64,000 nucleotides of DNA from Pseudomonas neustonica (lineage in GTDB: Bacteria > Pseudomonadota > Gammaproteobacteria > Pseudomonadales > Pseudomonadaceae), in the NCBI RefSeq assembly GCF_003797945.1, contig NZ_RKKU01000010.1:62001-126000 (forward strand), given 5' to 3'. Both the position numbers and the translations under genes were made by a program. Each line of letters opens with the position of its first letter. Within the stretch, counting starts at the first letter, position 1. The notes below the pieces were generated by a model. The model searched no databases. It was not told where the DNA came from and saw only the letters and a program-made list of their open reading frames with translations. Positions 26,485-35,939 of this stretch are shown piece by piece.

Positions 26485-29400
26485 TTACCAAGCCATCCTG
26501 AAGGTAGCCGCTATCCCGTGATGCTCGTCTGAGCTGGCAAATTCGCCGCGGTAACCCAGGTCGAATGACGCGCTGTCATTCAACCGCATGCTCACTGACA
26601 GACCCACACGGGCACGGTCGCGATCCAGCGCTGGACCTTGCACGGTAAAGCTGGCGCTAGGGTCGGCGGCCATGCCGGCGCTCAGTGCAGCTGGCTGATC
26701 AAGATATTCATGCACCCAGGCCAGCTCCAGCGTCGGTTCAATGCGCAGGCCGCTGTCCGTGGTGGAGGCATGTGCAAGCCGGGTACCGAGCACCGAGCGC
26801 AGTGAGTCCTGTCGGTCTCGCTCACCCTGCAAGCCCAGTCCGGCATTATCCTTTTCAACGAAGGACGAGCGGTCCACATGGGCATATTCCAACCCGGCCA
26901 ACGGTGTGACGCGGACATTGTCGGTCAACGCAAAGGTGCGGCCAGCCTCTGCAGTCAGATGCCCGGTCCAGGCGTGGTAGTCGGTTTCTGCCTTGCTACC
27001 AAGGTTGCCTACCACAATCTGGCGGCTGGACTCGATGTCATGGTAGCCCAGGCCCATCACACCGCTAACATATACCTGATCCGGCAGTTGCCATTGGCCG
27101 TACAGCGCCAGTTGATAGCTATCGAGCTGCAGACTGCCTTGCGCTACATCGGCGTTGGCGCGGCTATAGCCAAAGGCTGCGCCTAATCGGTGTTGATCGG
27201 CAATCAGGGTATCTACGCCGACTGCCGTGCCTGCCGCGCTGTAATGGGCACCAAGGGCATTGCGATCGCCGTTGATTTCACCGTAACTGCCGGTGCCACG
27301 CAGCCACAAGCCCTGGCCTGTCTGCGGTTGGTTGGTATTCAGACTGGCATCTGTGCGATGGCCAGAACCGCTATCAGCGAGGGTAAGCTGGTCATTATTG
27401 GCCAGCATGGGGGTATTGCCTTGTAGGCGATCAAGCAACAGCCCTTTGAATTGATTGTCCGCTTGCAGGGCAATCAGGTTGCTGTAGTTATGTTGTACGC
27501 CGCTGAGGGAATCATAGGCACGATTGGCGCCACTGCCGGTCAGCGTGTTCAGTTCGTCCAGGAGATCTTCGACGGCGCTAGGGTCGTTATCGAACAACTC
27601 ATCCAGGGCCGAGCCGACCGAGCCCTGGTTAGGGCTGTCTGCGACCGAGGCATAGTCGGAATCATTGCGCCTCAAGTTCAGTAATACGGCGTTGGCATCG
27701 TAGGACAGGGTAGGTGTCAGAAAGGCCAGACTGGAGCTGATGTCATTGAAGCTTGTACCGTTTAAACCACCCGCCGCAGTGAGGATGGTGTAGTTGGTGT
27801 TGATCATATAACTGCCTGCTTCGGGCAGCACCATGACCGAGCCGTTGGTCAGGTTTGCGCTCCCCGTGACGTTGATCAGGTCGGTGTTGCCAGCGGCATC
27901 CACTTCCACCTGATAGACACCACCGCTGCTGAAGTCCAGATCACCATTTACATTGAGCGTGCCGATGGAGTTGCCTGGCATGAGGGTGCCACCGTTGAGG
28001 CTGACGTTGCCTACCGTGCCACTGCCACCCAGGCCCGCGCCGATATTGATCGTCGTCCTTGAGTTGGCAATCGAACCATTGACCACCAGTAACCCATTGT
28101 TAACGTTGGTATCGCCGGTATAGGTGTTGATGCCCGTCAGGGTCAGGGTACCGGTGCCGGTTTTACTGAAGCGGCCGCCGGCTGCACTGGATATCACACC
28201 GCTGAACAGGGTGCTGGTATTGTCACCGCCGGAGGTCAAATGATAGTTACCCAGTCCATTCTGAAGAAATACCCGTCCATTGCCGGCCAATGAGCCAATA
28301 TTCAGATCGCTACTGAGCCCCAGTATGCCGTCGGTGTTAACCGTAACCGCACCATTGTTGCCTAAAGCGGACAGGTGATTAGCAACAAGTCGGCCGCCGT
28401 TAATTGTAGTACTACCGGTATAGGTGTTCTCAGCCCTGAGTACCTGAGAGCCCGGGCCGTTGACAATAATGTTGCCTGTGCCTGAGATAACCGCGTCATT
28501 AATTGGAATATTGCCATAAGAACTGGTGTTGATGGTCAAGGTATTGGCATTGAGCAAGACCTTGCCGCCTGCATCTATCAAAAGGTAGCCAAGCGTTTCA
28601 TCACTGAGCAACTCAAGCTCGCCAGCACCCGTCACGATGAATGAGTCACCAATCGCATTGCCACCCGAGACGGCCAGGCGGCCCTCGTTGATGGCTACCT
28701 GGCCTAATCCGGTTTGCGTACTGGTGCCACTCAAGGTCAGGGTGGCGGAGCCGTTTTTTACCAGCACCTGACTGAAGGTGGTGTCGGTATGACCGGCAAA
28801 ATCACCGGCATAAGTGGCATCGACCGTTTGATTGATGGTCAGGGTTGAGTCGCCGGTATCACCGGTATCGATAACACCGCCTACCCCGGATAGGTTCGCG
28901 ACCGTCTGGTCAAAATTATTCAAATCGAAAGTGCCGCCGTTGACGGTCAGATCGCCGGTATTCAAAAGGCGATTGTCAGCGCCTAGCTGTAATCTTCCGT
29001 CGTAGATCTCGGTACCACCGGTATAGGTATTGCTGCCCAGCAGGGTTACCGACCCTGCACCGGTTTTAGACAGGCTGCCGTTGCCGCTGAGAACGACATC
29101 AATGAGGGCATTGACGCCGCTGGCGGCACGAATATCTGCCCCGCTGTCAGCAAGTACGATGGTGCCATTATTGTTGCTGTCCTCCAGCAAGTAGCCATCC
29201 GTGGCGAATTGCAAGCCCTGTACGGTGTGGGAGCCGTCAACCTCAACCGTCCCTGCGGCACCAGAGAAAACAGCGGTAAGATCGCTCCAGGCATCATTAG
29301 TGTCACCGGATGGGTTGGTCCAATTCGTGTCGCTAGCCGACCAGACCCCATTCCCGCCATCAGGCACTGCATTTGCCGTGGTTTGACTGCCATCCCAGTA

Positions 29401-32400
29401 TTGCAGGCCGGTAAAGTCAGCAATCAGAGCAACCTCGCCTGCTGTGGCGGTATCAACGCGGTAGTTGTACCCCGCCAATAACCCCTCACCCAATGTGAGG
29501 AGATTGTCGGTCAGACTGCCGCCATAGTTGAACAGGGTATAGCTGCCGGTATCACCCGCGGTTACAGCAAAATCAAAACCGCCCAGGTCGGTGATATTGA
29601 GGATGCCATCCAGGGTGAGATCACCTGTCACGGTGATCAGGTCACTATCAACTCCCGCTATGCCTGTGGGGGAATCCAGCTCAAAGTCGAGGACTGAGGC
29701 GTTATTCAGCTGTAACTCACCGAGGGTCAAGTTGCCGGGTGAGTTGCCGGCAGCCAGGCGGCCACCATCGCTGACCGTGACGCTGCCGGCGATACTGCCG
29801 CTGCCACCCAGACTGGCACCGCTGGCCACGCTGACACTGCTGCTGCCGGTGGCGCTGCCTGACAGGTTATTGACCTTGAGGGTGCCGCCGATGACCCGCG
29901 TACTGCCGCTGTAACTGCTGCTGCCGGTCAGGTTTGTGAGGCCGGAATAGAGTTCAACCTCGCCATTGCCGGCGATGTCAGTGGCAAAGGTGTAATCGCT
30001 GCCGGTGTGGTTGAAGACGATCTTGCTGTTGTCAGAGCCGAAGGTTACCCGGTCTGCCGATAAGGTCCCGGCGGTCACGGCACTGTTGCCGGCAGCCGCA
30101 CCGATATTCAGCGTGCCGGTTGCAGTGGACGAGCCCAGGAGCACGCCGCCGTTGGCGGCGGTCGCGGTAACACTGCCATCGTTGCTGATGGTCAGCGTAC
30201 CGGCATGGCTATCGCCGACATTGATTGCGCTGGAATTCAAGCTTGAACCGCTGCCATCCACACTGATACGGCTGGCGCCATCGGCACCCGAAATAAAGCT
30301 GTTGGTATTGCTGACAAGGCCGCCATTGTTTATGGCCAGTTCACCGTGTTCGACACGAAAGTCGCCAATATCGATGTTGCTGCCGGTCAGACCCAGCGTG
30401 CCCGTGCCCCGCTTGATGAGGTTGTGGTCGCTGATGTTACCGCTAAAGACGGAGTTGTCAGACCGGTTGAAGACCACAGTGCCAATATCCGTTTGGCTAC
30501 CCATGATATTGCCGGTAATGCTGCCGCTGAAACCACCGTCACCAATCGACAGCGTGGCTCCTGAGGTGTTGTAGGTGCCGCCAGAATAGCTGTTATTACC
30601 GGTCAGGATAAGGGCGCTTGAGCCGGTTTGAGTAAGACTACCGCTACCACTGATGATGCCGCTGTATGTGATGGCATCTGCGCGATTGAATACCAGGGAG
30701 GCGTTATTGACGATATTGCCAAGCACGCTGCCTGTCGTACCTCCGGCGCCAATGGAGAGTGTTCCGCTATTGATCGTGGTGCCACCGCTGTACGTATTGA
30801 TACCGCCCAGAATCAAGGTGCCGTTGCCGAGTTTTCTCAGCTCGCCAGTGCCGGAAACCGCCCCGGCAAAGCTGCCGTCCGTGGTCTGATTGAAGGCCAG
30901 CGTGGCGTTGTTGACGATGTTGCCTTGCAGGCTGCGGGTGTTGCCCAGCAGGGTACCGGCGCTGATGGTCCAGGGGATAGGGGTATTGGCATCACCGGTC
31001 AGGCTCCAAGTACTGGTGCCGGTCTTCTCGAAGAACTCGAAACCCTGGTATTGCGCCGTGCTGCCGATCTGGCTGATATCAAAGCTGCTGTTGCTGCTGC
31101 CGCCCAGGGCCAAGGTATCACCGGTACCGCTGCTTGTGCCGCTGCTGCTGACCACGTTGCCGGTGATGCTGTAACCCTGCTCCAGTGTCAGCCTGTTGTT
31201 ACCGTCAGACAACTCTATGGCGTTGGCGCGCGCGCTGCCATCGGCGGCAAGACCGCCGCTGATGCTGCCAGTGGTCGTGATGGTGCTGGCCCCTTTGACG
31301 TTGACACCGACCCCACCCTGGCCAGGTGTGCCCGGGCTGGGGAAAGGACCAGTGCCAACACCGCCAACACCACCTTCGCCACCACTTATCGCGCCATTGT
31401 TGTCGAGAGAGATAAAAGTACCGCTAACGCCCACCCCGCCATCACCGCCGCTGCGCCCGCTGCCGAGGCCCATGCCGCCTGCGCCACCGCTGCCGCCACG
31501 TATCACCCCGCTGTTGTTAAGCGCAAAAAACAAGCCGTTAACCGCCTCAGCGCCGTGGCCACCATTGGCACCGTTGCCCGCGTTACCGCCGGCACCACCG
31601 CTTATCGTGCCTTGGTTGATGAGTGTCGTACCCTGTGCAAGGATCGCCTCCCCACCATGGCCGCCATTACCGCCAACGGCGCTATCTCCAACGCCACCGT
31701 TGCCGCCGGCGCCCCCGCGCATCAGGCCGCTGTTGTTGATCGTGGAGCCGCTACCAACCAGCCATGGCCCAAACGCCGCGCCGACGTGACTCCAATCCTG
31801 CGCGTCGACAGCTAACCAGCCATTTTCACCATTGCCGCCGCTGGGGTTGCCGGGTGTACCTGAGCTACCATTGTTGCCGTTACCGCCACGCAGGGTGGCT
31901 GCGGCCATTACATTGAGGGTGCCAAGTCTGAAGGCTCGGATTGCCTCAGCGCTGCCAACGAGGTTGGTCGGTTGGTTACCGTCACCCACCTGCAAGATGC
32001 CATTCAGCAGTTGCCATTGCTGTGCGGGGCCGCTGCCTGTCAGCGTCCATGTGCTGCTGTCCGTCTTCATTAATTCCATGAAGCCAAAATATTGTTTGTC
32101 GATCAGGCTGGTGTCGAAGCTGGCATCCTGGCTCCCACCTAAATACAAGGCATCGCCACCATTAGTGGAACCACTATGGCTAACCACGTTGCCGGTGAAG
32201 CTGTAGCCGTCATGGAGTGTCAGGCTGTTGCCGCCCCCGGAAAAGTCCACAGCGTTGGCGCGTGTGACACCGTCTCCGGACAAGCCGCCGCTGATGCTGC
32301 CACGGCTGGTGATAAGACTATTACCGGTACTTAGGATGCCTGCACCGCCCAAGCCGTTGTTACCGAGAGTACCCGCAGGGCCCAGTGTGCCGATAACGTT

Positions 32401-33822
32401 CAGGCCTCCCGGACCGCCAATATTACCGGGCCCGCCATTGCCACCGGAGATGCTGCCGGTATTGGTGAGCGTGAACCCCTGTCCATCTACGCCCGCACCA
32501 CCATAACCGCCATTGCCGCCGTTACCGCCATTGCCAGGCAGACCAGCGAAGCCAGCTTGGCCATTAGGAGCATTGCCTGGGCTGGGTGCATTGGAGCCAC
32601 CCGGGCCGCCTGCACCACCGATACTACCGAATCCGCCAATGCTGCCAGCACCACCGTTGCCAGCATCGCCGCCGAGGATGGCGCCACTATTGCTCAGGAT
32701 GAAATCTGTCCCGGCAACACCCGCACCGCCGTTGCCACCTGCACCACCGTTGCCAGCGTTGCCGCCGTTACCACCGTTGCCACCGTCTCCGCCGGGCAGG
32801 CCCATAGTGCCGGTGCCACCACCCGCGTCGCCGTTGCCGCCATTGCTGCCGTTACCTCCGGCTCCGCCGTTGCCCCCATCTTTTCCGTTGCCGCCCGAGA
32901 TACCGCCGCTACTGATGAGCGTATAGCCCGCGCCGCTGACACCCGCGCCGCCGCTACCGCCATTACCACCGTTACCGCTGTTGCCACCGCTGCCGCCGTC
33001 GCCGCCGTCGCCACCATCTGTGTTATCACTACCGCTGCCACCGTTACCAGCGTTACTGGCGTTACCACCAGTGCTGGCTTCACCCCCTGCAATATTGCCA
33101 ATATTGATGAGAGTGAAGTTGGTTCCGTCCAGCCCTGCGCCGCCATCGCCACCGTTACCAGCATCACCACTGGTGCCACCCCTGCCTCCGACGCTGGCCG
33201 CACCGTTGCCGCCTTGGCCTGAGTTACCAGCGCTGCTGGCGGTGCCGCCAAGGATGTTGCCACTATTCTCATTGGTAAGAATGAACCCCTCACCCTGGAC
33301 GCCCAAGCCACCGGTACCACCGGCGCCACCATTACCGCTGCGGGTGCCGTTTGCGATCATTGCGTCAGTGGAGGAGGGAATGCCTGGCAGACCGTTTCCG
33401 CCGTTACCGCCAGTGCCCCCGGCGCCCCCCTCAATACTGAAGCTGTTTGTTTCTGCCTGACCGGCGAAGTAGACCTTCCCTGCGCCCGCGCTGCCACCGG
33501 CAGTACCGGATGTGCTGACTAAGCCTGGGCCAAGGGGCGTGCCGTCCGTACCGGCCGTACCGTTTGCGCCGCAGATTTGTTTGATATCTGGAATACAGGT
33601 CGCTGCCATTGCTGGTGTGACCATGACCGCGAGGGTTGGCAGCATTAACGCGGTACATAACTGCAGATAAAGTGTGGCTCGGCGAAACTGAGGGACTAGG
33701 GTAAGGCTGACTCCCGCTTGGCGGCCTCGGCAGCGTCCCTTCACTGCACTCTTGGCCAGTTCACTTACTACCACCCAGAGACCACGGGTAGCGTTCCAGA
33801 TAACGCGGTGAAGTCGGTTCAT
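26485..33822 (-). CDS. Giant glycine-rich autotransporter (type V secretion)
   Basis: 2445 residues. The start at MNRLHRVIWNATRGLW is the extended signal peptide region of large autotransporters, with GGAA upstream; an earlier ATG (33897) would spoil this. Residues about 95-495 and 655-830 are almost pure GGNGG-type glycine/asparagine/alanine repeats. Between and after them lie autotransporter-associated beta-strand repeats (NTYSGGTTINSGTL, NTYTGGTEIYDGRLQL, NTYTGDTNVNNGLL), making a long parallel beta-helix. The last about 280 residues, from QTGQGLWLRGTGSYGEIN, form the outer-membrane beta-barrel ending in FRMAW, a classic terminal aromatic signal. The passenger is probably a surface adhesin or biofilm protein; no protease motif was noticed. 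An AraC gene lies just upstream. Confidence 0.92.
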   Translation of the reverse strand: MNRLHRVIWNATRGLWVVVSELAKSAVKGRCRGRQAGVSLTLVPQFRRATLYLQLCTALMLPTLAVMVTPAMAATCIPDIKQICGANGTAGTDGTPLGPGLVSTSGTAGGSAGAGKVYFAGQAETNSFSIEGGAGGTGGNGGNGLPGIPSSTDAMIANGTRSGNGGAGGTGGLGVQGEGFILTNENSGNILGGTASSAGNSGQGGNGAASVGGRGGTSGDAGNGGDGGAGLDGTNFTLINIGNIAGGEASTGGNASNAGNGGSGSDNTDGGDGGDGGSGGNSGNGGNGGSGGAGVSGAGYTLISSGGISGGNGKDGGNGGAGGNGSNGGNGDAGGGTGTMGLPGGDGGNGGNGGNAGNGGAGGNGGAGVAGTDFILSNSGAILGGDAGNGGAGSIGGFGSIGGAGGPGGSNAPSPGNAPNGQAGFAGLPGNGGNGGNGGYGGAGVDGQGFTLTNTGSISGGNGGPGNIGGPGGLNVIGTLGPAGTLGNNGLGGAGILSTGNSLITSRGSISGGLSGDGVTRANAVDFSGGGNSLTLHDGYSFTGNVVSHSGSTNGGDALYLGGSQDASFDTSLIDKQYFGFMELMKTDSSTWTLTGSGPAQQWQLLNGILQVGDGNQPTNLVGSAEAIRAFRLGTLNVMAAATLRGGNGNNGSSGTPGNPSGGNGENGWLAVDAQDWSHVGAAFGPWLVGSGSTINNSGLMRGGAGGNGGVGDSAVGGNGGHGGEAILAQGTTLINQGTISGGAGGNAGNGANGGHGAEAVNGLFFALNNSGVIRGGSGGAGGMGLGSGRSGGDGGVGVSGTFISLDNNGAISGGEGGVGGVGTGPFPSPGTPGQGGVGVNVKGASTITTTGSISGGLAADGSARANAIELSDGNNRLTLEQGYSITGNVVSSSGTSSGTGDTLALGGSSNSSFDISQIGSTAQYQGFEFFEKTGTSTWSLTGDANTPIPWTISAGTLLGNTRSLQGNIVNNATLAFNQTTDGSFAGAVSGTGELRKLGNGTLILGGINTYSGGTTINSGTLSIGAGGTTGSVLGNIVNNASLVFNRADAITYSGIISGSGSLTQTGSSALILTGNNSYSGGTYNTSGATLSIGDGGFSGSITGNIMGSQTDIGTVVFNRSDNSVFSGNISDHNLIKRGTGTLGLTGSNIDIGDFRVEHGELAINNGGLVSNTNSFISGADGASRISVDGSGSSLNSSAINVGDSHAGTLTISNDGSVTATAANGGVLLGSSTATGTLNIGAAAGNSAVTAGTLSADRVTFGSDNSKIVFNHTGSDYTFATDIAGNGEVELYSGLTNLTGSSSYSGSTRVIGGTLKVNNLSGSATGSSSVSVASGASLGGSGSIAGSVTVSDGGRLAAGNSPGNLTLGELQLNNASVLDFELDSPTGIAGVDSDLITVTGDLTLDGILNITDLGGFDFAVTAGDTGSYTLFNYGGSLTDNLLTLGEGLLAGYNYRVDTATAGEVALIADFTGLQYWDGSQTTANAVPDGGNGVWSASDTNWTNPSGDTNDAWSDLTAVFSGAAGTVEVDGSHTVQGLQFATDGYLLEDSNNNGTIVLADSGADIRAASGVNALIDVVLSGNGSLSKTGAGSVTLLGSNTYTGGTEIYDGRLQLGADNRLLNTGDLTVNGGTFDLNNFDQTVANLSGVGGVIDTGDTGDSTLTINQTVDATYAGDFAGHTDTTFSQVLVKNGSATLTLSGTSTQTGLGQVAINEGRLAVSGGNAIGDSFIVTGAGELELLSDETLGYLLIDAGGKVLLNANTLTINTSSYGNIPINDAVISGTGNIIVNGPGSQVLRAENTYTGSTTINGGRLVANHLSALGNNGAVTVNTDGILGLSSDLNIGSLAGNGRVFLQNGLGNYHLTSGGDNTSTLFSGVISSAAGGRFSKTGTGTLTLTGINTYTGDTNVNNGLLVVNGSIANSRTTINIGAGLGGSGTVGNVSLNGGTLMPGNSIGTLNVNGDLDFSSGGVYQVEVDAAGNTDLINVTGSANLTNGSVMVLPEAGSYMINTNYTILTAAGGLNGTSFNDISSSLAFLTPTLSYDANAVLLNLRRNDSDYASVADSPNQGSVGSALDELFDNDPSAVEDLLDELNTLTGSGANRAYDSLSGVQHNYSNLIALQADNQFKGLLLDRLQGNTPMLANNDQLTLADSGSGHRTDASLNTNQPQTGQGLWLRGTGSYGEINGDRNALGAHYSAAGTAVGVDTLIADQHRLGAAFGYSRANADVAQGSLQLDSYQLALYGQWQLPDQVYVSGVMGLGYHDIESSRQIVVGNLGSKAETDYHAWTGHLTAEAGRTFALTDNVRVTPLAGLEYAHVDRSSFVEKDNAGLGLQGERDRQDSLRSVLGTRLAHASTTDSGLRIEPTLELAWVHEYLDQPAALSAGMAADPSASFTVQGPALDRDRARVGLSVSMRLNDSASFDLGYRGEFASSDEHHGIAATFRMAW

Positions 33823-33978
33823 GCCAGTTCCATTTGCCAAGAATGATGAGTGCGGACGGCATGCAGCGTGCAGTGCTATGCCATAGTAGAGCGACAATAC
33901 TTAGGCGCGGCGCGGGGCACTATCCGATTTCCGCAAGGCGAAGACAGGAAGCGTGTTGTTAGCGGGTAGGTGAGCGAT

Positions 33979-34953
33979 TTAAGAGGCGAGAGTTGCCGAG
34001 GGTGACTCGGCGAAGATCTTTTTGTAATCAACGGAAAAGCGACCGATGTGTAGAAAGCCGAAACGCATGGCCACGGTGGTGACGGAGGTGCTGTGCGGGT
34101 CAGCAGCGCGCAGCGTTGCGCGGGCCCGATTCAGGCGGCAGAGACGCAGGTATGCCAGCGGCGACATCTCAACGTAGGCACGAAAAGCATATTGCAGGCT
34201 GCGTTCAGAGACGCCAATAACACGGCAGATATCAACTACGGTGGGCACCACGTCCAGCTCTAGATGATCAGCAATAAAGGCACGCGCCAACCGGTAAACG
34301 GTAAAGGCCTGGACGCGCTCTGTGAGTGGCGGATGAGCTGTATTTTGCGCTGCAGCGGCGGTAATGTGCGCAATACTGTGCAGGAGCAAATTGTCGTCCA
34401 CAGAGCCTGAAGGGGAGCGCAGACTATCAGCCATCAGCAGCCACTGATTAATCAGGGTTTTCAGGGCGCTTTGTTGTACTGCCTGGAACAATTGCAGCTG
34501 TTCTGGCGTGCACTCCCACTGTTCGGGGCTGAGGGTACGCAAAGCGTCAAGTAATGCATCCTGCTTCAGACTGACATAGGCTGTCTGCACGCCCGTTGGA
34601 ACGTAAATATCAAACTCGGTCTGCTCCGGCATGAAGAACATGGTGGCTGCAGAACTGGTGCCTAGCTGGGAAAAGCGAAACCCCGGATCAAACGTGCAAC
34701 AGGAAACGGTACAGAAATTAGCCGGGGTAATACCGAGTTTTTGTATAGGCGCTAGCTGGCGTTCGCGCACGATCTGCTGATCGCCAAGGTCAAGGCAGTC
34801 AACCGTCGATAGCTGTAAGCCGCGCCCCAGCTGAAAACACTCCATGTTAGCCCAAGGCTGTATATCAGCCTGCCGGGCTGCATCGTAAATGCTTACCGAT
34901 TGCAGGACGGAGTCGCTGATACCTTTGGAGCTGCCCGCGTCCGAGTTAAACAA
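33979..34953 (-). CDS. AraC-family transcriptional regulator
   Basis: 324-residue regulator. The C-terminal domain has the AraC double helix-turn-helix: TVVDICRVIGVSERSLQYAF with VEMSPLAYLRLCRLNRARA, then SVTTVAMRFGFLHIGRFSVD and YKKIFAESPS. The N-terminal about 200 residues are a ligand-binding region similar in layout to the EutR-like protein elsewhere in this window. It ends about 155 bases before the autotransporter start on the same strand, so it may be its activator or share its transcript; this is inference from position. Confidence 0.85.
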   Translation of the reverse strand: MFNSDAGSSKGISDSVLQSVSIYDAARQADIQPWANMECFQLGRGLQLSTVDCLDLGDQQIVRERQLAPIQKLGITPANFCTVSCCTFDPGFRFSQLGTSSAATMFFMPEQTEFDIYVPTGVQTAYVSLKQDALLDALRTLSPEQWECTPEQLQLFQAVQQSALKTLINQWLLMADSLRSPSGSVDDNLLLHSIAHITAAAAQNTAHPPLTERVQAFTVYRLARAFIADHLELDVVPTVVDICRVIGVSERSLQYAFRAYVEMSPLAYLRLCRLNRARATLRAADPHSTSVTTVAMRFGFLHIGRFSVDYKKIFAESPSATLAS

Positions 34954-35371
34954 AGCCTATTCCTTCAGCTAGGTTAATATTGACTGCCCAAGCCAATAAA
35001 TTCTTTTTTTCACTATACACGCCGACCTGGATTCAAGGTAATTCAGATCCTCCATCCGCGTGCTAGATTTTGTTAAAGCCTTTGACTGCTGCGAACTGTC
35101 TTGTTGCCATCTGTTTCGAAGTTAACGCCAAGACGATGCCGCGTAAAAATAGTGCACTTATTTATGGGGCACAATTTTCTATCAGGTCGGCTCGCCTCGA
35201 ATCATTCGCCATCGCTGTGGATTGAAGCACGCTCGCCGTCATCAACTTGCCCTCTCAACCCTGAATACCGGAGAGCAAACTACCAAAGCTGTAATACGGT
35301 CTGTGTGCACGGTGCGATTTATGCGCTTGCTTTGCGCTATACTGCGCCGATCTAGCCAGGTTGGGTGTTCT
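34954..35371. other. Intergenic region
   Basis: About 420 bases between divergent AraC and DUF3010 genes. It must hold both promoters. Short open frames here look incidental: they lack good ribosome binding sites and recognisable products. No repeat or RNA structure stood out. Confidence 0.5.
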
Positions 35372-35809
35372 ATGAAAGTGTGCGGTGTTGATATAAACAG
35401 TAACGATGTGAATGTGTGCTTGTTGTCCCTGTCGGACGAGATTTTTGAACTGCCGGATTTTCGTTCACGGCGTTTGACCTTGTCGAATATCAATAGCACC
35501 AGCGAGCTGCGCTATTTCCAGCAGACTTTTGCCAAGTTGATGCACGATTATCAGGTGGACAAAGTGGTGATACGCCAACGCCCCATGAAAGGTAAATTTG
35601 CGGGTGGTGCGGTAGGCTTCAAGCTGGAAGCGGCCATCGAGCTGATTGAGGACCTTGATGTAGTGATCATGTCAACGACTGATATCAAGGACTCCTTGAA
35701 GCGCAATCCGGTGCAGGTCACTTACGCCGACACGGGGCTCAAGGCTTACCAGGAAGTCGCCTTCAATACGGCTTATTCCTTTTTGATGAAAGACAAGTTC
35801 GCCGCCTGA
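35372..35809 (+). CDS. DUF3010 family protein
   Basis: 145-residue protein matching the DUF3010 family of gammaproteobacteria. It opens MKVCGVDINSNDVNVCLL, a pattern resembling RNase H-like/Holliday-resolvase folds (first strand with an Asp). It continues with VVIRQRPMKGKFAGGAVGFKLE, and ends NTAYSFLMKDKF. The function is unknown; a nuclease-like fold is inference from the opening strand. The frame extends upstream to 35222, but only 35372 gives the family start. A terminator follows. Confidence 0.85.
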   Translation: MKVCGVDINSNDVNVCLLSLSDEIFELPDFRSRRLTLSNINSTSELRYFQQTFAKLMHDYQVDKVVIRQRPMKGKFAGGAVGFKLEAAIELIEDLDVVIMSTTDIKDSLKRNPVQVTYADTGLKAYQEVAFNTAYSFLMKDKFAA

Positions 35810-35844
35810 GGCAAAGATCGCCAGGTTGCCACCATCAGTTTTGC

Positions 35845-35868
35845 AAAAAGGCGCACTGCGCCTTTTTT
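35845..35868 (+). terminator. Intrinsic terminator after the DUF3010 gene
   Basis: AAAAAGGCGC, a 3-base loop and GCGCC followed by six T. It could also work for the convergent ATP-NAD kinase gene, because A residues precede the stem. Confidence 0.85.
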
Positions 35869-35939
35869 GTTGCCTGAAACGCAGGCATCGCATTAAGCAC
35901 GGAGGTACGAAAAGGCGGAGTTATAGCCAGCAGGCTACC

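Noticed and set aside
30628..31815. 395-codon plus-strand open frame opposite the autotransporter
   Set aside because: It is the antisense of glycine/asparagine repeat codons; the product is low-complexity alanine/threonine sequence without a start signal. Several similar frames nearby have the same cause.
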